Shown piece after piece: positions 1 to 8,587 of a stretch of DNA of 64,000 bases. Position numbers and translations under genes: made by a program. Source of the stretch: Burkholderiales bacterium C2. GTDB lineage: Bacteria; Pseudomonadota; Gammaproteobacteria; Burkholderiales; Burkholderiaceae_C. Positions within the stretch are counted from its first letter, which is position 1, and the number at the start of each line of letters is the position of its first letter. The notes under the pieces were generated by a model. The model had not been told where the DNA came from, did no database searches, and saw only the letters and a list, made by a program, of their open reading frames with translations. The DNA lies in contig SCOI01000013.1 of assembly GCA_005503085.1 (NCBI GenBank), positions 124,001-188,000 on the forward strand. The letters run 5' to 3'.

Positions 1-1385
1 CCGGCAAGAGCATCTACGACGGCTGGATCTCCGACTCCGACCTGATCGGTACCCACTACCGCTACGGCAAGATCATGAACCTCACCGACTACATGGCCGG
101 TGCGGGCAAGGAATACACCAACCCCGGCCTGGACCTGAAGGACTTCATCGGCACCAGCTTCACGACCGCGCCCGACGGCAAGCTCTACCAACTGCCCGAC
201 CAGCAGTTCGCCAACCTGTACTGGTTCCGTGCCGACTTGTTCGCGCGCAAGGACCTGCAGGACAAGTTCAAGGCCAAGTACGGCTACGACCTCGGCGTGC
301 CGCTGAACTGGAGCGCCTACGAGGACATCGCGGCCTTCTTCAGCGAAGACGTCAAGACCATCGATGGCAAGCCGATCTACGGCCATATGGACTACGGCAA
401 GAAGGACCCGTCGCTGGGCTGGCGCTTCACCGATGCCTGGCTGTCGATGGCCGGCACGGCGGACAAGGGCATCCCGAACGGCATGCCGGTCGACGAGTGG
501 GGCATCCGCGTCGCCGCCGACAAGTGCACGCCGGTGGGCGCCTCGGTGGCCCGTGGCGGCGCCACCAACTCGCCCGCCGCCGTCTACGCGCTGACCAAGT
601 ACGTGGACTGGATGAAGAAGTACGCGCCCAAGGAAGCCACCGGCATGACCTTCGGCGAAGCCGGCCCGGTGCCGGCCCAGGGCCAGATCGCGCAGCAGAT
701 CTTCTGGTACACCGCCTTCACCGCCGACATGACCAAGCCGGGCCTGCCGGTGGTTAATGCCGACGGCACGCCGAAGTGGCGCATGGCGCCCGGCCCGAAC
801 GGCCCGTACTGGAAGGAAGGCATGCAGAACGGCTACCAGGACGTGGGCAGCTGGACCTTCTTCGCCAACCACGACGCCAACAAGACGGCCGCCGCCTGGC
901 TCTATGCCCAGTTCGTCACCGCCAAGACCACCAGCCTGAAGAAGACCATCGTCGGCCTGACCCCGATCCGTGAATCGGACATCCGTTCCAAGGCGATGAC
1001 CGATATGGCGCCCAAGCTCGGTGGCCTGGTCGAGTTCTACCGCAGCCCCGCCCGCGTGGCCTGGACGCCCACCGGCACCAACGTCCCCGACTACCCCAAG
1101 CTGGCCCAGCTGTGGTGGAAGAACGTGGCCCAGGCCGTCACCGGCGAGAAGACCCCGCAGGGCGCGATGGACACGCTGGCCGAGGAGATGGACCAGGTGA
1201 TGGGCCGTCTGGAGCGCGCCGGCATGGCCAAGTGCGCGCCCAAGCTCAACAAGAAGGAAAGCAACGCCAAGTGGCTGAGCGACAAGGGCGCCCCGTGGGC
1301 CAAGCTGGCCAACGAGAAGCCCAAGGGCGAGACCATCGCCTATGACAAGCTGCTGAACGCTTGGAAGGAAGGGCGCGTGCGTTAA
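1..1385 (+). CDS. ABC transporter sugar/polyol-binding protein, 3' part
   Basis: This gene enters from the left edge; the frame is open from base 3 and ends at TAA 1383-1385, so at least the signal peptide and first domain are missing. It is a periplasmic family 1 extracellular solute-binding protein that would deliver a carbohydrate or polyol to an ABC importer. The visible part has the long aromatic-rich second lobe (DQQFANLYWFRADLF, QQIFWYTAFTADM, GSWTFFANHDANK) and a C-terminal extension (CAPKLNKKESNAKW, NEKPKGETIAYDKLL). That tail resembles what I remember of rhizobial GlpV glycerol-binding proteins of about 570 residues. The family is secure; glycerol as ligand is an inference. No permease or ATPase gene follows, because a terminator comes directly after, so the rest of the transporter should lie upstream of the window. 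Confidence 0.85.
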   Translation, partial: GKSIYDGWISDSDLIGTHYRYGKIMNLTDYMAGAGKEYTNPGLDLKDFIGTSFTTAPDGKLYQLPDQQFANLYWFRADLFARKDLQDKFKAKYGYDLGVPLNWSAYEDIAAFFSEDVKTIDGKPIYGHMDYGKKDPSLGWRFTDAWLSMAGTADKGIPNGMPVDEWGIRVAADKCTPVGASVARGGATNSPAAVYALTKYVDWMKKYAPKEATGMTFGEAGPVPAQGQIAQQIFWYTAFTADMTKPGLPVVNADGTPKWRMAPGPNGPYWKEGMQNGYQDVGSWTFFANHDANKTAAAWLYAQFVTAKTTSLKKTIVGLTPIRESDIRSKAMTDMAPKLGGLVEFYRSPARVAWTPTGTNVPDYPKLAQLWWKNVAQAVTGEKTPQGAMDTLAEEMDQVMGRLERAGMAKCAPKLNKKESNAKWLSDKGAPWAKLANEKPKGETIAYDKLLNAWKEGRVR

Positions 1386-1414
1386 GCACTCGTTGTACGA
1401 CCCACCCAAGAAGC

Positions 1415-1444
1415 AAAGCGTCGCCCTCGGGCGGCGCTTTTTTT
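1415..1444 (+). terminator. Rho-independent terminator
   Basis: A 12-base arm (1415-1426) pairs with 1429-1440 with one G-T mismatch and a very short loop, and T's run from 1438 to 1444. It closes the binding-protein gene 30 bases after its stop. Read on the minus strand it is also a good hairpin with a weaker T-rich tail, so it may also end the convergent regulator gene at 1465. Confidence 0.85.
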
Positions 1445-1464
1445 CTGGGCGCGCGCTGAATCGC

Positions 1465-2154
1465 TCACTGCGCCATCACGGTCACGAGCACAAAGAAGAT
1501 GAAGCTGGGTCCGAAACAAGGCAGGCCGTCGGCATCCGTCATCCGCCAGATCGAGGCCACGGTGCAGCTCTCCTTCGGCGCCGCGAAGTCCACGCCGATA
1601 TGCACTGGCTGCCCGGGCAGGGTGTCCGGCACCTCGACCTCGCGATACAGGCTGGCCAGATAGGCCTCCTGAATGGCTTCGAGGCTGCCGTCCGGCCGGC
1701 GCCGGGCGATCGCGTATTCGCCATCGACCCGAACCGCACGGCGGCCCCGCCAGGGGCGGCTGCCCAGGTTCTGGATCTCCCAAATCTTTCGGAAGGACTC
1801 GCCCGGCGAGACCACGGCATGGTCGGGCGTCGTCACGTCGGCGTTGAAGGCCGCGATGTCGCTCGGGTCCTGCGGGTTGACCGCCCGATTGGTCGGCAAG
1901 GGAAAGGCGCCGAAGGCCGACGAACCCTGCAGGTCGGCGTAGTAGCGAAACAGCAGCAGGGGCGAGACCTGCAGCGCGCCGGCCAGCTTGACCAGGGTGC
2001 GCACGGACGGATCGCGAGCGCCGCCGTTGGCGAGGTCGTAAACGTAGGTCCGAGCGATCCCCGCCTCGGCCGCCAAGGCCGTGAGCGTCTTGCCCAGCTC
2101 CCTGCTGCGCCGCGCCAGCAGGGCACGGAGCGTCTCCGGTGAACTCGATTGCAT
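1465..2154 (-). CDS. XRE-family regulator with NBR1-type Ig-like domain
   Basis: Residues about 5-65 form a Cro/CI-type helix-turn-helix (LTALAAEAGIARTYVYDLA). Residues about 100-225 match the NBR1/Ig-like fold by pattern: a SPGESFRKIWEIQNLGSRPW entry strand, then the later LPGQPVHIGVDFAAP strand, IWRMTDADG and CFGPSF. This domain is known from the autophagy receptor NBR1 and from bacterial, often actinobacterial, proteins joined to HTH domains. I chose ATG 2154 because GAGGGC lies just before it; an in-frame ATG at 2199 lacks a ribosome site. It is divergent from the oxygenase gene and is the natural candidate to control it. The ligand is unknown; the Ig domain probably mediates protein or peptide binding. 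Confidence 0.82.
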   Translation of the reverse strand: MQSSSPETLRALLARRSRELGKTLTALAAEAGIARTYVYDLANGGARDPSVRTLVKLAGALQVSPLLLFRYYADLQGSSAFGAFPLPTNRAVNPQDPSDIAAFNADVTTPDHAVVSPGESFRKIWEIQNLGSRPWRGRRAVRVDGEYAIARRRPDGSLEAIQEAYLASLYREVEVPDTLPGQPVHIGVDFAAPKESCTVASIWRMTDADGLPCFGPSFIFFVLVTVMAQ

Positions 2155-2440
2155 GCCCTCAATGGCCCCACAGGGCCTTTGTTCTTGTCTGGGACTCATA
2201 GCGTACGCCAAAACCGACATCCCGCACGCCAATCCCGACGAGGGGCGCTCAAGAATTCACTTCCATTCACGAAGCTGGCCGGGCGCAGTTAATGGCATCG
2301 GTGCTCTGCGCATGTGCATAGCAGGGAATTTCATTGAGACGCTCTATTCCCTCAACGCAGCGATGAATCGAGCAAGGGAGGACGGGATCAGGGATGAAAC
2401 CTTTCTGCTTACCTTCTCAATCCCAGGTAAAGGATATCCA
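2155..2440. promoter_or_regulatory. Divergent control region, regulator/oxygenase
   Basis: This 286-base gap separates the divergent XRE regulator and oxygenase genes and is AT-richer than the flanking chromosome. It holds the 8-base palindrome GCGTACGC at 2201-2208 and a direct repeat of TTCAC (around 2256-2270), either of which could be an operator. The frame of the oxygenase stays open through much of the gap, so a longer product from the ATG at about 2311 cannot be excluded, but it has no clear ribosome site. No operator is proven. Confidence 0.4.
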
Positions 2441-3322
2441 ATGACTGACATGCTCGATTGCTTCCAGCAATTGCCTTTCATTTCCACCAAAACCAACGGA
2501 AGACAAGAATACGCGGCTCATAGGAATATGGCAGCCAAGTATGCAGCCGAACTGTTCGAGAACAGCTTCGCAATCGTCAAGGTTCCCGAGTTCGTTCAGA
2601 GCCGGTTCAAGCGGTTGGCGGAGAATTTCTCCCGGATTGATCGGCAGGTCCGAGAGAATTTCTGTTTCATCAAGAAAACGGACGGTTTCATGCCTCACGG
2701 CACCACATTCGCCAGGGATTTACAAAAGACCGATCTGTGCCAGACCTTTAATTACTGGCATTGCTATCGTGGGACGCACAGTCAGTACGCATTTTCGCGT
2801 GATCCGTTCTACACGACGGTCGCGAGTTGCGAGGTTGAAGTGCATGACCTGTGCCAAGCCATCCTGGCCGAGGTCGCGGACCACTATAACTACGAGCATC
2901 CGCTCGACATTAGGGATGATTCATACGTCCAATTCAATATGTATCCCGAAACAATGAAGAAGGCGGATCGAAAGTACCTGCAGGACATTCACGAGGACGG
3001 GCACCTCATCACCTATGTCAAGCCGAATGCGCCCGGTCTGCTGATCTATGCGCGCGGCATGGAGCAGCTCATCAATATGGAGCCTGATGAAGCCATCGTC
3101 ATGACCGGATCCTTGTTGACGGAGCTGACCGATGGCGACGTGCCGCCGCTTTACCATGCCGTCCTGGATTTGAATCTCCCGGCGGCGCGTGCATCGCTGA
3201 TTTACAACGTGAACGCGCTCTATACAGCCATGCCTAGTGTCAAGGGCCGCACCATACAGATGCGAGCCATCGCCAATCAGCATCATGCTGAATTTTGGCA
3301 ATATCCATATCACTCCGTATAG
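2441..3322 (+). CDS. Isopenicillin N synthase-like 2OG-Fe(II) oxygenase
   Basis: This 293-residue protein has the full metal and cosubstrate set of the IPNS/plant-type 2-oxoglutarate oxygenase family: H184-x-D186 (HEDGHLITY), H239 (PLYHAVLD) and R250-x-S252 (ARASLIY). The segment APGLLIYARG sits where the family has its GLQV strand, and NSFAIVKVPEF near residue 41 matches the N-terminal strand. It should use Fe(II), O2 and probably 2-oxoglutarate to hydroxylate, desaturate or cyclise a small molecule. The substrate cannot be read. Start 2441 is preceded by AAAGGA at good spacing. Base composition is clearly lower in GC than the neighbours, which suggests transfer. It lies 119 bases upstream of an EamA exporter gene on the same strand. 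Confidence 0.85.
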   Translation: MTDMLDCFQQLPFISTKTNGRQEYAAHRNMAAKYAAELFENSFAIVKVPEFVQSRFKRLAENFSRIDRQVRENFCFIKKTDGFMPHGTTFARDLQKTDLCQTFNYWHCYRGTHSQYAFSRDPFYTTVASCEVEVHDLCQAILAEVADHYNYEHPLDIRDDSYVQFNMYPETMKKADRKYLQDIHEDGHLITYVKPNAPGLLIYARGMEQLINMEPDEAIVMTGSLLTELTDGDVPPLYHAVLDLNLPAARASLIYNVNALYTAMPSVKGRTIQMRAIANQHHAEFWQYPYHSV

Positions 3323-3441
3323 CGCGCCGATAAATACCACCCAAGCTCGCCCTCGCAGGGCGTGCTTCATGGAATTTATGGGTTTACGGTAAACCGCCCT
3401 GAACGCTTGTTGATGGGCATTGAGACAGAAGGGATGCAACG

Positions 3442-4341
3442 ATGTTCGCACCACCCCGCCGACGGCTATGGGAGGCCGCGCTGGTCTTGATCACCGCCTT
3501 GTGGGGCTGGTCGTTTGTCGCCATCCAGGCGGCCCTGGGCGACTTGAGCGACTCCGCCTTCAATGCCTACAGATTCCTCGCAGCGGCACTCGTCATGCTT
3601 GTGGTGCTCGCTGCGCGGCGGGTTCCAATCTCGAGAACGGATCTTGTTCAGGGCGGCATGGCCGGACTGGCGCTCTATCTGGCCTTTCTGTTCCAGACCA
3701 AGGGGCTCAAGTTCACCACGGCCTCGAATGCCGCCTTCATTACCGGCCTCGCCGTCATCTTCACGCCGTTGTTCCTGTTTGCCTGGTTCGGAGTGAAACT
3801 CGGGAGGATGCAACTGCTCGGTGCCTTGCTGGCCACCGTCGGCCTGGCCTTGCTGACGCTGAAAGGCCTGAGCGTGCGGGCCGGCGACCTGCTGATATTG
3901 CTGTGCGCGGCGTCATTCGCGCTGCACATCATCCTCTTGTCCAGGGCCAGCAAGATCGCGGACATCGTCAATCTCGCCTTCATCCAGGTCGCCGTCGTGG
4001 GGCTGCTGTCCCTGGCGCAATCACTGGTCTTGCGGGAGCTGTCCGTGCCACGCGACGTAGCCACGATCCAGGCGATTCTTGTCATCGGTATCCTGGGAAC
4101 CGCGCTCGGCTTCTATGTCCAGACTCAGGCCCAGGTCGCCTCGTCGCCGAACCGCATTGCACTGATCATCGTGCTGGAGCCGGTCTTCGGTGGCCTTTTC
4201 GGCTATCTGCTGGCGGGCGACCGGCTGAGCCTCCTGAACTGGATCGGCGCTGCCTTGATCGTCGCGGGAATGCTGGTCGCGGAAACCCGATTTCCAGCGC
4301 GAGGGACGCGAGCCGTGCCGCGACCGACCGGCAATCTGTGA
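3442..4341 (+). CDS. EamA/DMT family transporter
   Basis: A 299-residue inner-membrane protein with about ten hydrophobic helices in two EamA repeats (LITALWGWSFVAIQA at the start of repeat one, LLILLCAASFALHIILL at repeat two). Such drug/metabolite transporters usually export amino acids, metabolites or drugs. An ATG at 3442 follows AAGGG. It lies downstream of the oxygenase on the same strand, so it could export the oxygenase product or its precursor. That link is inference: the 119-base gap leaves room for a separate promoter, and the gene's composition is closer to the host than the oxygenase's. Confidence 0.88.
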   Translation: MFAPPRRRLWEAALVLITALWGWSFVAIQAALGDLSDSAFNAYRFLAAALVMLVVLAARRVPISRTDLVQGGMAGLALYLAFLFQTKGLKFTTASNAAFITGLAVIFTPLFLFAWFGVKLGRMQLLGALLATVGLALLTLKGLSVRAGDLLILLCAASFALHIILLSRASKIADIVNLAFIQVAVVGLLSLAQSLVLRELSVPRDVATIQAILVIGILGTALGFYVQTQAQVASSPNRIALIIVLEPVFGGLFGYLLAGDRLSLLNWIGAALIVAGMLVAETRFPARGTRAVPRPTGNL

Positions 4342-4426
4342 GCCCCGTGTTGCCGGCGTAAGCAGCTGTTGCGCCTGTGGCAAATCTGGACGAAGGGCGG
4401 CATCGCGATCGGGACAATCGCGGCCC

Positions 4427-5050
4427 ATGCATCACCTCCTCCGCCCCACCCCTGTCCGCGCCCTGTCAGTGCTGGCTCTTTGTTCCAGCCTGCTGCTGGC
4501 AGCCTGTGGCGGCGGCGGTGGCCCTGACGAGAGCCCGAACAGCGCGGCCGAGACGTCAGCCCCTGCCGCATCCTCCCCGGCAGCATCCGCACAGACCGCC
4601 GCCGTGCAATGCGAGCTGCCCGATTTCCAGGCCGAGCTGCTGCGTCTGGTCAATGAAAGGCGCGCTCGTGGCGCGGTCTGCGGCGCCGAGACCTTGGCGG
4701 CCGCGCCAGCGCTGGTCTGGCAGACCGCTATCGCGCAGGCTGCGGCCCGGCATTCGCAGGACATGGTGGACAAGAGCTTCTTCAGCCACACCGGCTCGGA
4801 CGGCAGCAGCGCCGGCCAGCGCCTCAGCGCCAGCGGCTACGCCTGGAGCCGCTGGGGCGAGAACATCGCCTATGGCTACAGCAGCAGTGCGGCGGTGGTT
4901 GACGGCTGGATGAAGAGCGAGGGCCATTGCCGCAACCTGATGAGCCCGGCCTTCAGCGAGATGGGGCTGGCCTGTGTGCGGCAGAGTCAGAGCAATCCCG
5001 GCAGCACGGTGCGCTGGGCCTGGACCCAGGTGCTGGCATCGCCGCGCTAG
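4427..5050 (+). CDS. CAP-domain lipoprotein
   Basis: The 207-residue product begins with a signal peptide ending in the lipobox LLAAC (followed by a glycine run), then an Ala/Ser/Pro linker, then a CAP/SCP-like domain from about residue 63. The domain shows LLRLVNERRARG, a HSQDMVDKSFFSH stretch, GENIAYGY and a GHCRNLMSP stretch, which carry the two His and the Glu characteristic of the CAP cavity. It should be a membrane-anchored periplasmic or surface protein. Bacterial CAP proteins have no agreed function (lipid or cell-wall binding are proposed). It is 109 bases upstream of the signal peptidase gene on the same strand. Confidence 0.9.
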   Translation: MHHLLRPTPVRALSVLALCSSLLLAACGGGGGPDESPNSAAETSAPAASSPAASAQTAAVQCELPDFQAELLRLVNERRARGAVCGAETLAAAPALVWQTAIAQAAARHSQDMVDKSFFSHTGSDGSSAGQRLSASGYAWSRWGENIAYGYSSSAAVVDGWMKSEGHCRNLMSPAFSEMGLACVRQSQSNPGSTVRWAWTQVLASPR

Positions 5051-5158
5051 GGCCGGCCGGCCATTCATACAAGCCAACCCTCAGCTCGCCGCCGCCGGCT
5101 CGCGGCGGCCGCCCGGGCCGGCCACACTGGGCGCCATGTTCTTCTTCGGGCGCTGTCC

Positions 5159-5848
5159 ATGAAAGCAGATGTCAAGCCGGCCACCAACTGGCTCAAGGCC
5201 AACCGGGGCTTCCTCGTCTTCCTGCTGTGCTTCGGGCTGCTGCGCACGGCTATCGCCGACTGGAACCCGGTGCCTAGCGCCTCGATGCGGCCCAGCATCC
5301 TCGAGGGCGATGTGGTGCTGGTGAACCGGCTCGCCTATGACGCCAAGCTGCCGCTCAGCGAGATCAGCCTGGCCCGGCTCGGCGAGCCGCAGCGCGGCGA
5401 CATCGTCACCTTTTCCGCGCCGACGACCGGCGTGCTGCTGATCAAGCGCCTGGTGGCGCTGCCGGGCGACACGGTCGAGCTGCGCGACGGCCGCCTGCTG
5501 ATCAATGGCGAGGCGGCGCATTACAGCGCTGCGGAGCCGGCGCTCGAAACCCTGGGGCCCGGCCGGGTGCTGGCGGTGACGCGCAGCACCGAGATGGTGG
5601 CGGGCAGCAGCCGGCGCGTCCAGCATCTGTCGGGCCTGTACGCCGCCGGGCAGTTCGGGCCGCTGCGGGTGCCGGCCGAGCACTACTTCATGCTGGGCGA
5701 CAACCGCGACAACAGCGTGGACTCGCGCTTCATCGGCGCCGTGCCGCGCCGCCTGCTGGTGGGCCGGGCTCATCACATCCTGCTGTCGGCCGACATCAAC
5801 GACCGCTGGCAGCCGCGCTGGGAGCGCGTGGCGGCGGCACTGCGCTGA
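5159..5848 (+). CDS. lepB: Signal peptidase I
   Basis: Type I signal peptidase, which cuts signal peptides from exported proteins at the outer face of the inner membrane. One N-terminal membrane helix (about residues 18-33) precedes the family boxes: PSASMRPS with nucleophile Ser42, DVVLVNRLAYD, LIKRLVALPGD with general-base Lys96, and LGDNRDNSVDSR. At 229 residues it is shorter than E. coli LepB and has a single anchor. The usual lepA-lepB-rnc context is absent, so this may be a second, specialised copy. Serine and lysine are both in place, so it should be active. Confidence 0.93.
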   Translation: MKADVKPATNWLKANRGFLVFLLCFGLLRTAIADWNPVPSASMRPSILEGDVVLVNRLAYDAKLPLSEISLARLGEPQRGDIVTFSAPTTGVLLIKRLVALPGDTVELRDGRLLINGEAAHYSAAEPALETLGPGRVLAVTRSTEMVAGSSRRVQHLSGLYAAGQFGPLRVPAEHYFMLGDNRDNSVDSRFIGAVPRRLLVGRAHHILLSADINDRWQPRWERVAAALR

Positions 5849-5967
5849 TCGCGGTCCGCTGCGCCGGGGGGCGGCTCCGGCGGCGGCGTTTGTGCGAGCA
5901 TGTCGCTACCTCGCGGCACACAAGACCTGACCCTGACAGGCCGACGCTGCATCGACGGAGACAAGAC

Positions 5968-6842
5968 ATGGCCCTCACGATGACCGCTGCCGGCCGGCGC
6001 GCCCGCCTTGCCGCAGCGCTGCTGCCCGCCTTGAGCCTGACCGCCTGCGGCGGTGGCGACGATCAGGAGACCCTGGTCACCCGCGTCAGCTACCGCTCGC
6101 TCGATCCGATCAAGCCGCTGACGGTGCCGGCCGAGCTGCGCATGCCGCCCGGCCCGGCGCGTCCCGCCGTGGTCATCGTGCATGGCAGCAGCGGCATCGA
6201 CAGCCGCGGCGTCTCCTATGCCAAGGAGCTCAACGCGGCCGGCATCGCGACCCTGGAGATCGATATGTGGGGGGCGCGGGGCATCAGCGGCGCGGCCGGC
6301 CCAGCGGCGTACCCGAGACCCTGCCCGATGCCTATGGCGCGCTGAAGTTCCTGGCCGGCCTGCCCAGCATCGACAGCAAGCGTATCGGCATCATGGGCTT
6401 TTCCTGGGGCGGCGTCGTGACGATGCTGACCGCGACCCGACCCTACACCGAGCAGTACATGGCCGGCACCGGCCTGGCCTTCGTCGCCCATGCGCCCAAC
6501 TATCCGGTCTGCTGGGTCTACAACCGTGTGCCCGGCTACGGCTTTGCCAGCCTGACCGGCGCCAAGGTCTTCCTGCAGGGCGGCGGGCTCGATACCTACG
6601 ACCTGCCCGACACCTGCCCCAAGCTGGCCGAGCAGGCCACCGTGCCGACCGGGCTGCTGAGCGTCAAGATGTATGCCGACGCCACCCACGGTTTCGACCG
6701 CACGGAAGACCCGGTCACGATCAACGACCCCTTCGCCCATCTGGGCCGTGGCGGCCCGGTGCTGATGACGCCCAACCCGGCGGCCGCCGCGCAGGCGCGC
6801 GCCGCCACGACGGCGTTCTTCAAGACCCAGTTCGGCCTGTAG
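5968..6842 (+). pseudogene. Dienelactone hydrolase family lipoprotein, frameshifted
   Basis: The reading starts at ATG 5968 after GGAGA and encodes a lipobox (SLTACGGG) and the first half of an alpha/beta hydrolase (VVIVHGSSGIDSRG, GIATLEIDMWGARG). Around 6290-6310, in a GC-only run, the frame breaks: frame one stops at 6345, while the continuation (GVPETLPDAYGALKFL, the nucleophile box GFSWGG, and DATHGFDR with the catalytic His) is in a second frame open to 6842. Restoring one base joins the halves into a normal dienelactone-hydrolase-like protein of about 290 residues. Either a real single-base deletion inactivated the gene or this is a sequencing error in a GC-rich run; both halves look well conserved, which favours a recent event or an error. 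Confidence 0.85.
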
Positions 6843-6858
6843 GGCGGCCGCCGCCGCG

Positions 6859-7323
6859 TCAGACCGTCAGCACCGCCAGCATGTCCTCACCCTGGGCATC
6901 CAGCCCCTGCTCGACAAAGCCGTGGCGGGCATAGAGCCGGCGTGAGCCTTCGTTGCCCGGGTGGTAGCAGATCTCGATCTCGCGCAGCCCGGGCCGGCTG
7001 CGGATATCGGCGATCGCCAGTTGCAGCGCCCGGCTGCCCAGCCCCTGGCCCTGCAGCGGGGCGCTGACCATGAAGCGCCAGATCGAGATGCGCTCGGCCG
7101 TCTCTGGCACCCACATCATGAAGCCGGCGACCTGCTCGCCGAGGTAGATGGCGCGTGCGACATAGCCGGGGTTGTAGGCCGCCTCGACCAGGGACCAGCA
7201 GTTGTCGGCCAGCATGCGCTGCTGCTCGGGCGGCAGCGGCAGATCACAGACGGCCTCGTAATTGTCCTTCGTCACCGGCCGCAGGCTGATCTCGGCCGGG
7301 TCCGGGCGTGTTGCCTGGTTCAT
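6859..7323 (-). CDS. GNAT family N-acetyltransferase
   Basis: A 154-residue GNAT acetyltransferase that moves an acetyl group from acetyl-CoA to an amine. The acetyl-CoA loop is QGQGLGSRAL, preceded by the strand AGFMMWVPE and followed by IEICYHPGNEGSRRLYARHGF, the usual motif B. Its sequence style is close to polyamine/SpeG-BltD-like enzymes, but the substrate cannot be assigned. It is convergent with the hydrolase gene upstream and divergent from the diguanylate cyclase gene at 7484. Confidence 0.88.
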   Translation of the reverse strand: MNQATRPDPAEISLRPVTKDNYEAVCDLPLPPEQQRMLADNCWSLVEAAYNPGYVARAIYLGEQVAGFMMWVPETAERISIWRFMVSAPLQGQGLGSRALQLAIADIRSRPGLREIEICYHPGNEGSRRLYARHGFVEQGLDAQGEDMLAVLTV

Positions 7324-7483
7324 TGTTGTGTTCCTCCGGATGCGATTGTCGGGCCGCAGTCGCGCGCAACTGCCTCAGCCATTCCTTTTTGGCAAGCTCC
7401 CATAAGCAAGGACAACAGTGGGCCTTGATGCCGCACCGCCTTGGGTCATACTGGGCTGGCAAGAAGAGAAGAACTGCCTTGGG

Positions 7484-8575
7484 ATGTCTATGACGAGCAA
7501 TACACGAACATCCGCAGGCCTCCCCAGCGTGCTCAAGCAGCTGGGGAAGATGACGGCGATCCGTGACACCTATCTGGTCGAGCAAAGCCTGCTGCGCACC
7601 TTGGGGCCTTTGCTGGGGGTCAGCGAGACCTCGCTGTACCGGGTCGACGAGCATGGCGAGGTGCTGCGGGCGCTGCATCACTCGCGCCGCATCGAGGCGC
7701 AGCAGGACGGCGTGCAGCGCGTCGCCGAGCAGGTGGAAGAGGTCACCAATGAGCAGCGCCTGCCCGAGGAGGTGCAGACCCTGTTCGAGAACGTCCGGAT
7801 GCTGGACAAGTCCTGCAGCCGCAGCGACGGCGGCGAGGGTTTCATCGTCTGCTACCCCATCCATGGTGGTGACGAGATTTGCGGCTACTTCGTGCTGCGG
7901 CGCGAGCGCGAGATCACGCCGATGGAGGACGCCATCGTGCTGGGCGTGCTGGAGGTGTTCACCAACTTCTACGCCCTGCTCGACACCAGCCAGCGCGACC
8001 GCCTGACCGGCCTGCTGAACCGCTACTCGCTGGAGCTCAATCTCGACCGCCTCTGGAACCTGCTCTACGCCCGCCTGCATGAGCCGGCGCCGCCCGAGCC
8101 CGGCGTGGCGCGGCGCGAGCCGCTGCCGCAGCGCTACTGGCTGGGCGTGATGGATGTGGACCACTTCAAGAAGATCAACGATGGCTATGGCCACATGATC
8201 GGCGACGAGGTGCTGATCGTCGTGTCCCGGCTGCTGAAGGCGGCGTTCCGGCGCTCCGATCTGATCTACCGCTACGGCGGCGAGGAGTTCATCGCCATCA
8301 TCGCGGCCAATGATCTGGAGTCGGCGACGCTGGCCTTCGAGCGCGCGCGCAAGAAGATCGAGAGCTTCAAGTTTCCGCGCGTCGGCCAGGTCACGATCAG
8401 CGGCGGCTTCAGCGGCGCCGATCCGGTGGTACTGCCGCAGGAGGTCATCAACCGCGCCGACAGCGCGCTCTACGAAGCCAAGCGGGGCGGCCGCAACCGC
8501 ATCTGCCACTACGAGAGCCTGATCCAGCAGGGTGCGCTGAAAGAGGTCAGCCCGGGCAGCGTCGATCTGTTCTGA
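7484..8575 (+). CDS. Diguanylate cyclase with GAF-like N-terminus
   Basis: Makes cyclic di-GMP from two GTP. The C-terminal GGDEF domain has an intact active site RYGGEEF near residue 265, with the upstream MDVDHFKKINDGYGH metal/nucleotide segment. The first 160 residues (LLRTLGPLLGVSETSLYRV, FIVCYPIHGGDEICGYFVLRRE) look like a GAF sensory domain, so activity is probably gated by a small ligand or by redox state. No inhibitory RxxD is obvious before the active site. I took ATG 7484; codons at 7418 (TTG/ATG-type, in frame) and 7490 are alternatives because no start has a strong ribosome site. There is no membrane helix, so the protein is cytosolic. Confidence 0.9.
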   Translation: MSMTSNTRTSAGLPSVLKQLGKMTAIRDTYLVEQSLLRTLGPLLGVSETSLYRVDEHGEVLRALHHSRRIEAQQDGVQRVAEQVEEVTNEQRLPEEVQTLFENVRMLDKSCSRSDGGEGFIVCYPIHGGDEICGYFVLRREREITPMEDAIVLGVLEVFTNFYALLDTSQRDRLTGLLNRYSLELNLDRLWNLLYARLHEPAPPEPGVARREPLPQRYWLGVMDVDHFKKINDGYGHMIGDEVLIVVSRLLKAAFRRSDLIYRYGGEEFIAIIAANDLESATLAFERARKKIESFKFPRVGQVTISGGFSGADPVVLPQEVINRADSALYEAKRGGRNRICHYESLIQQGALKEVSPGSVDLF

Positions 8576-8587
8576 GCGGGCGGCCGC

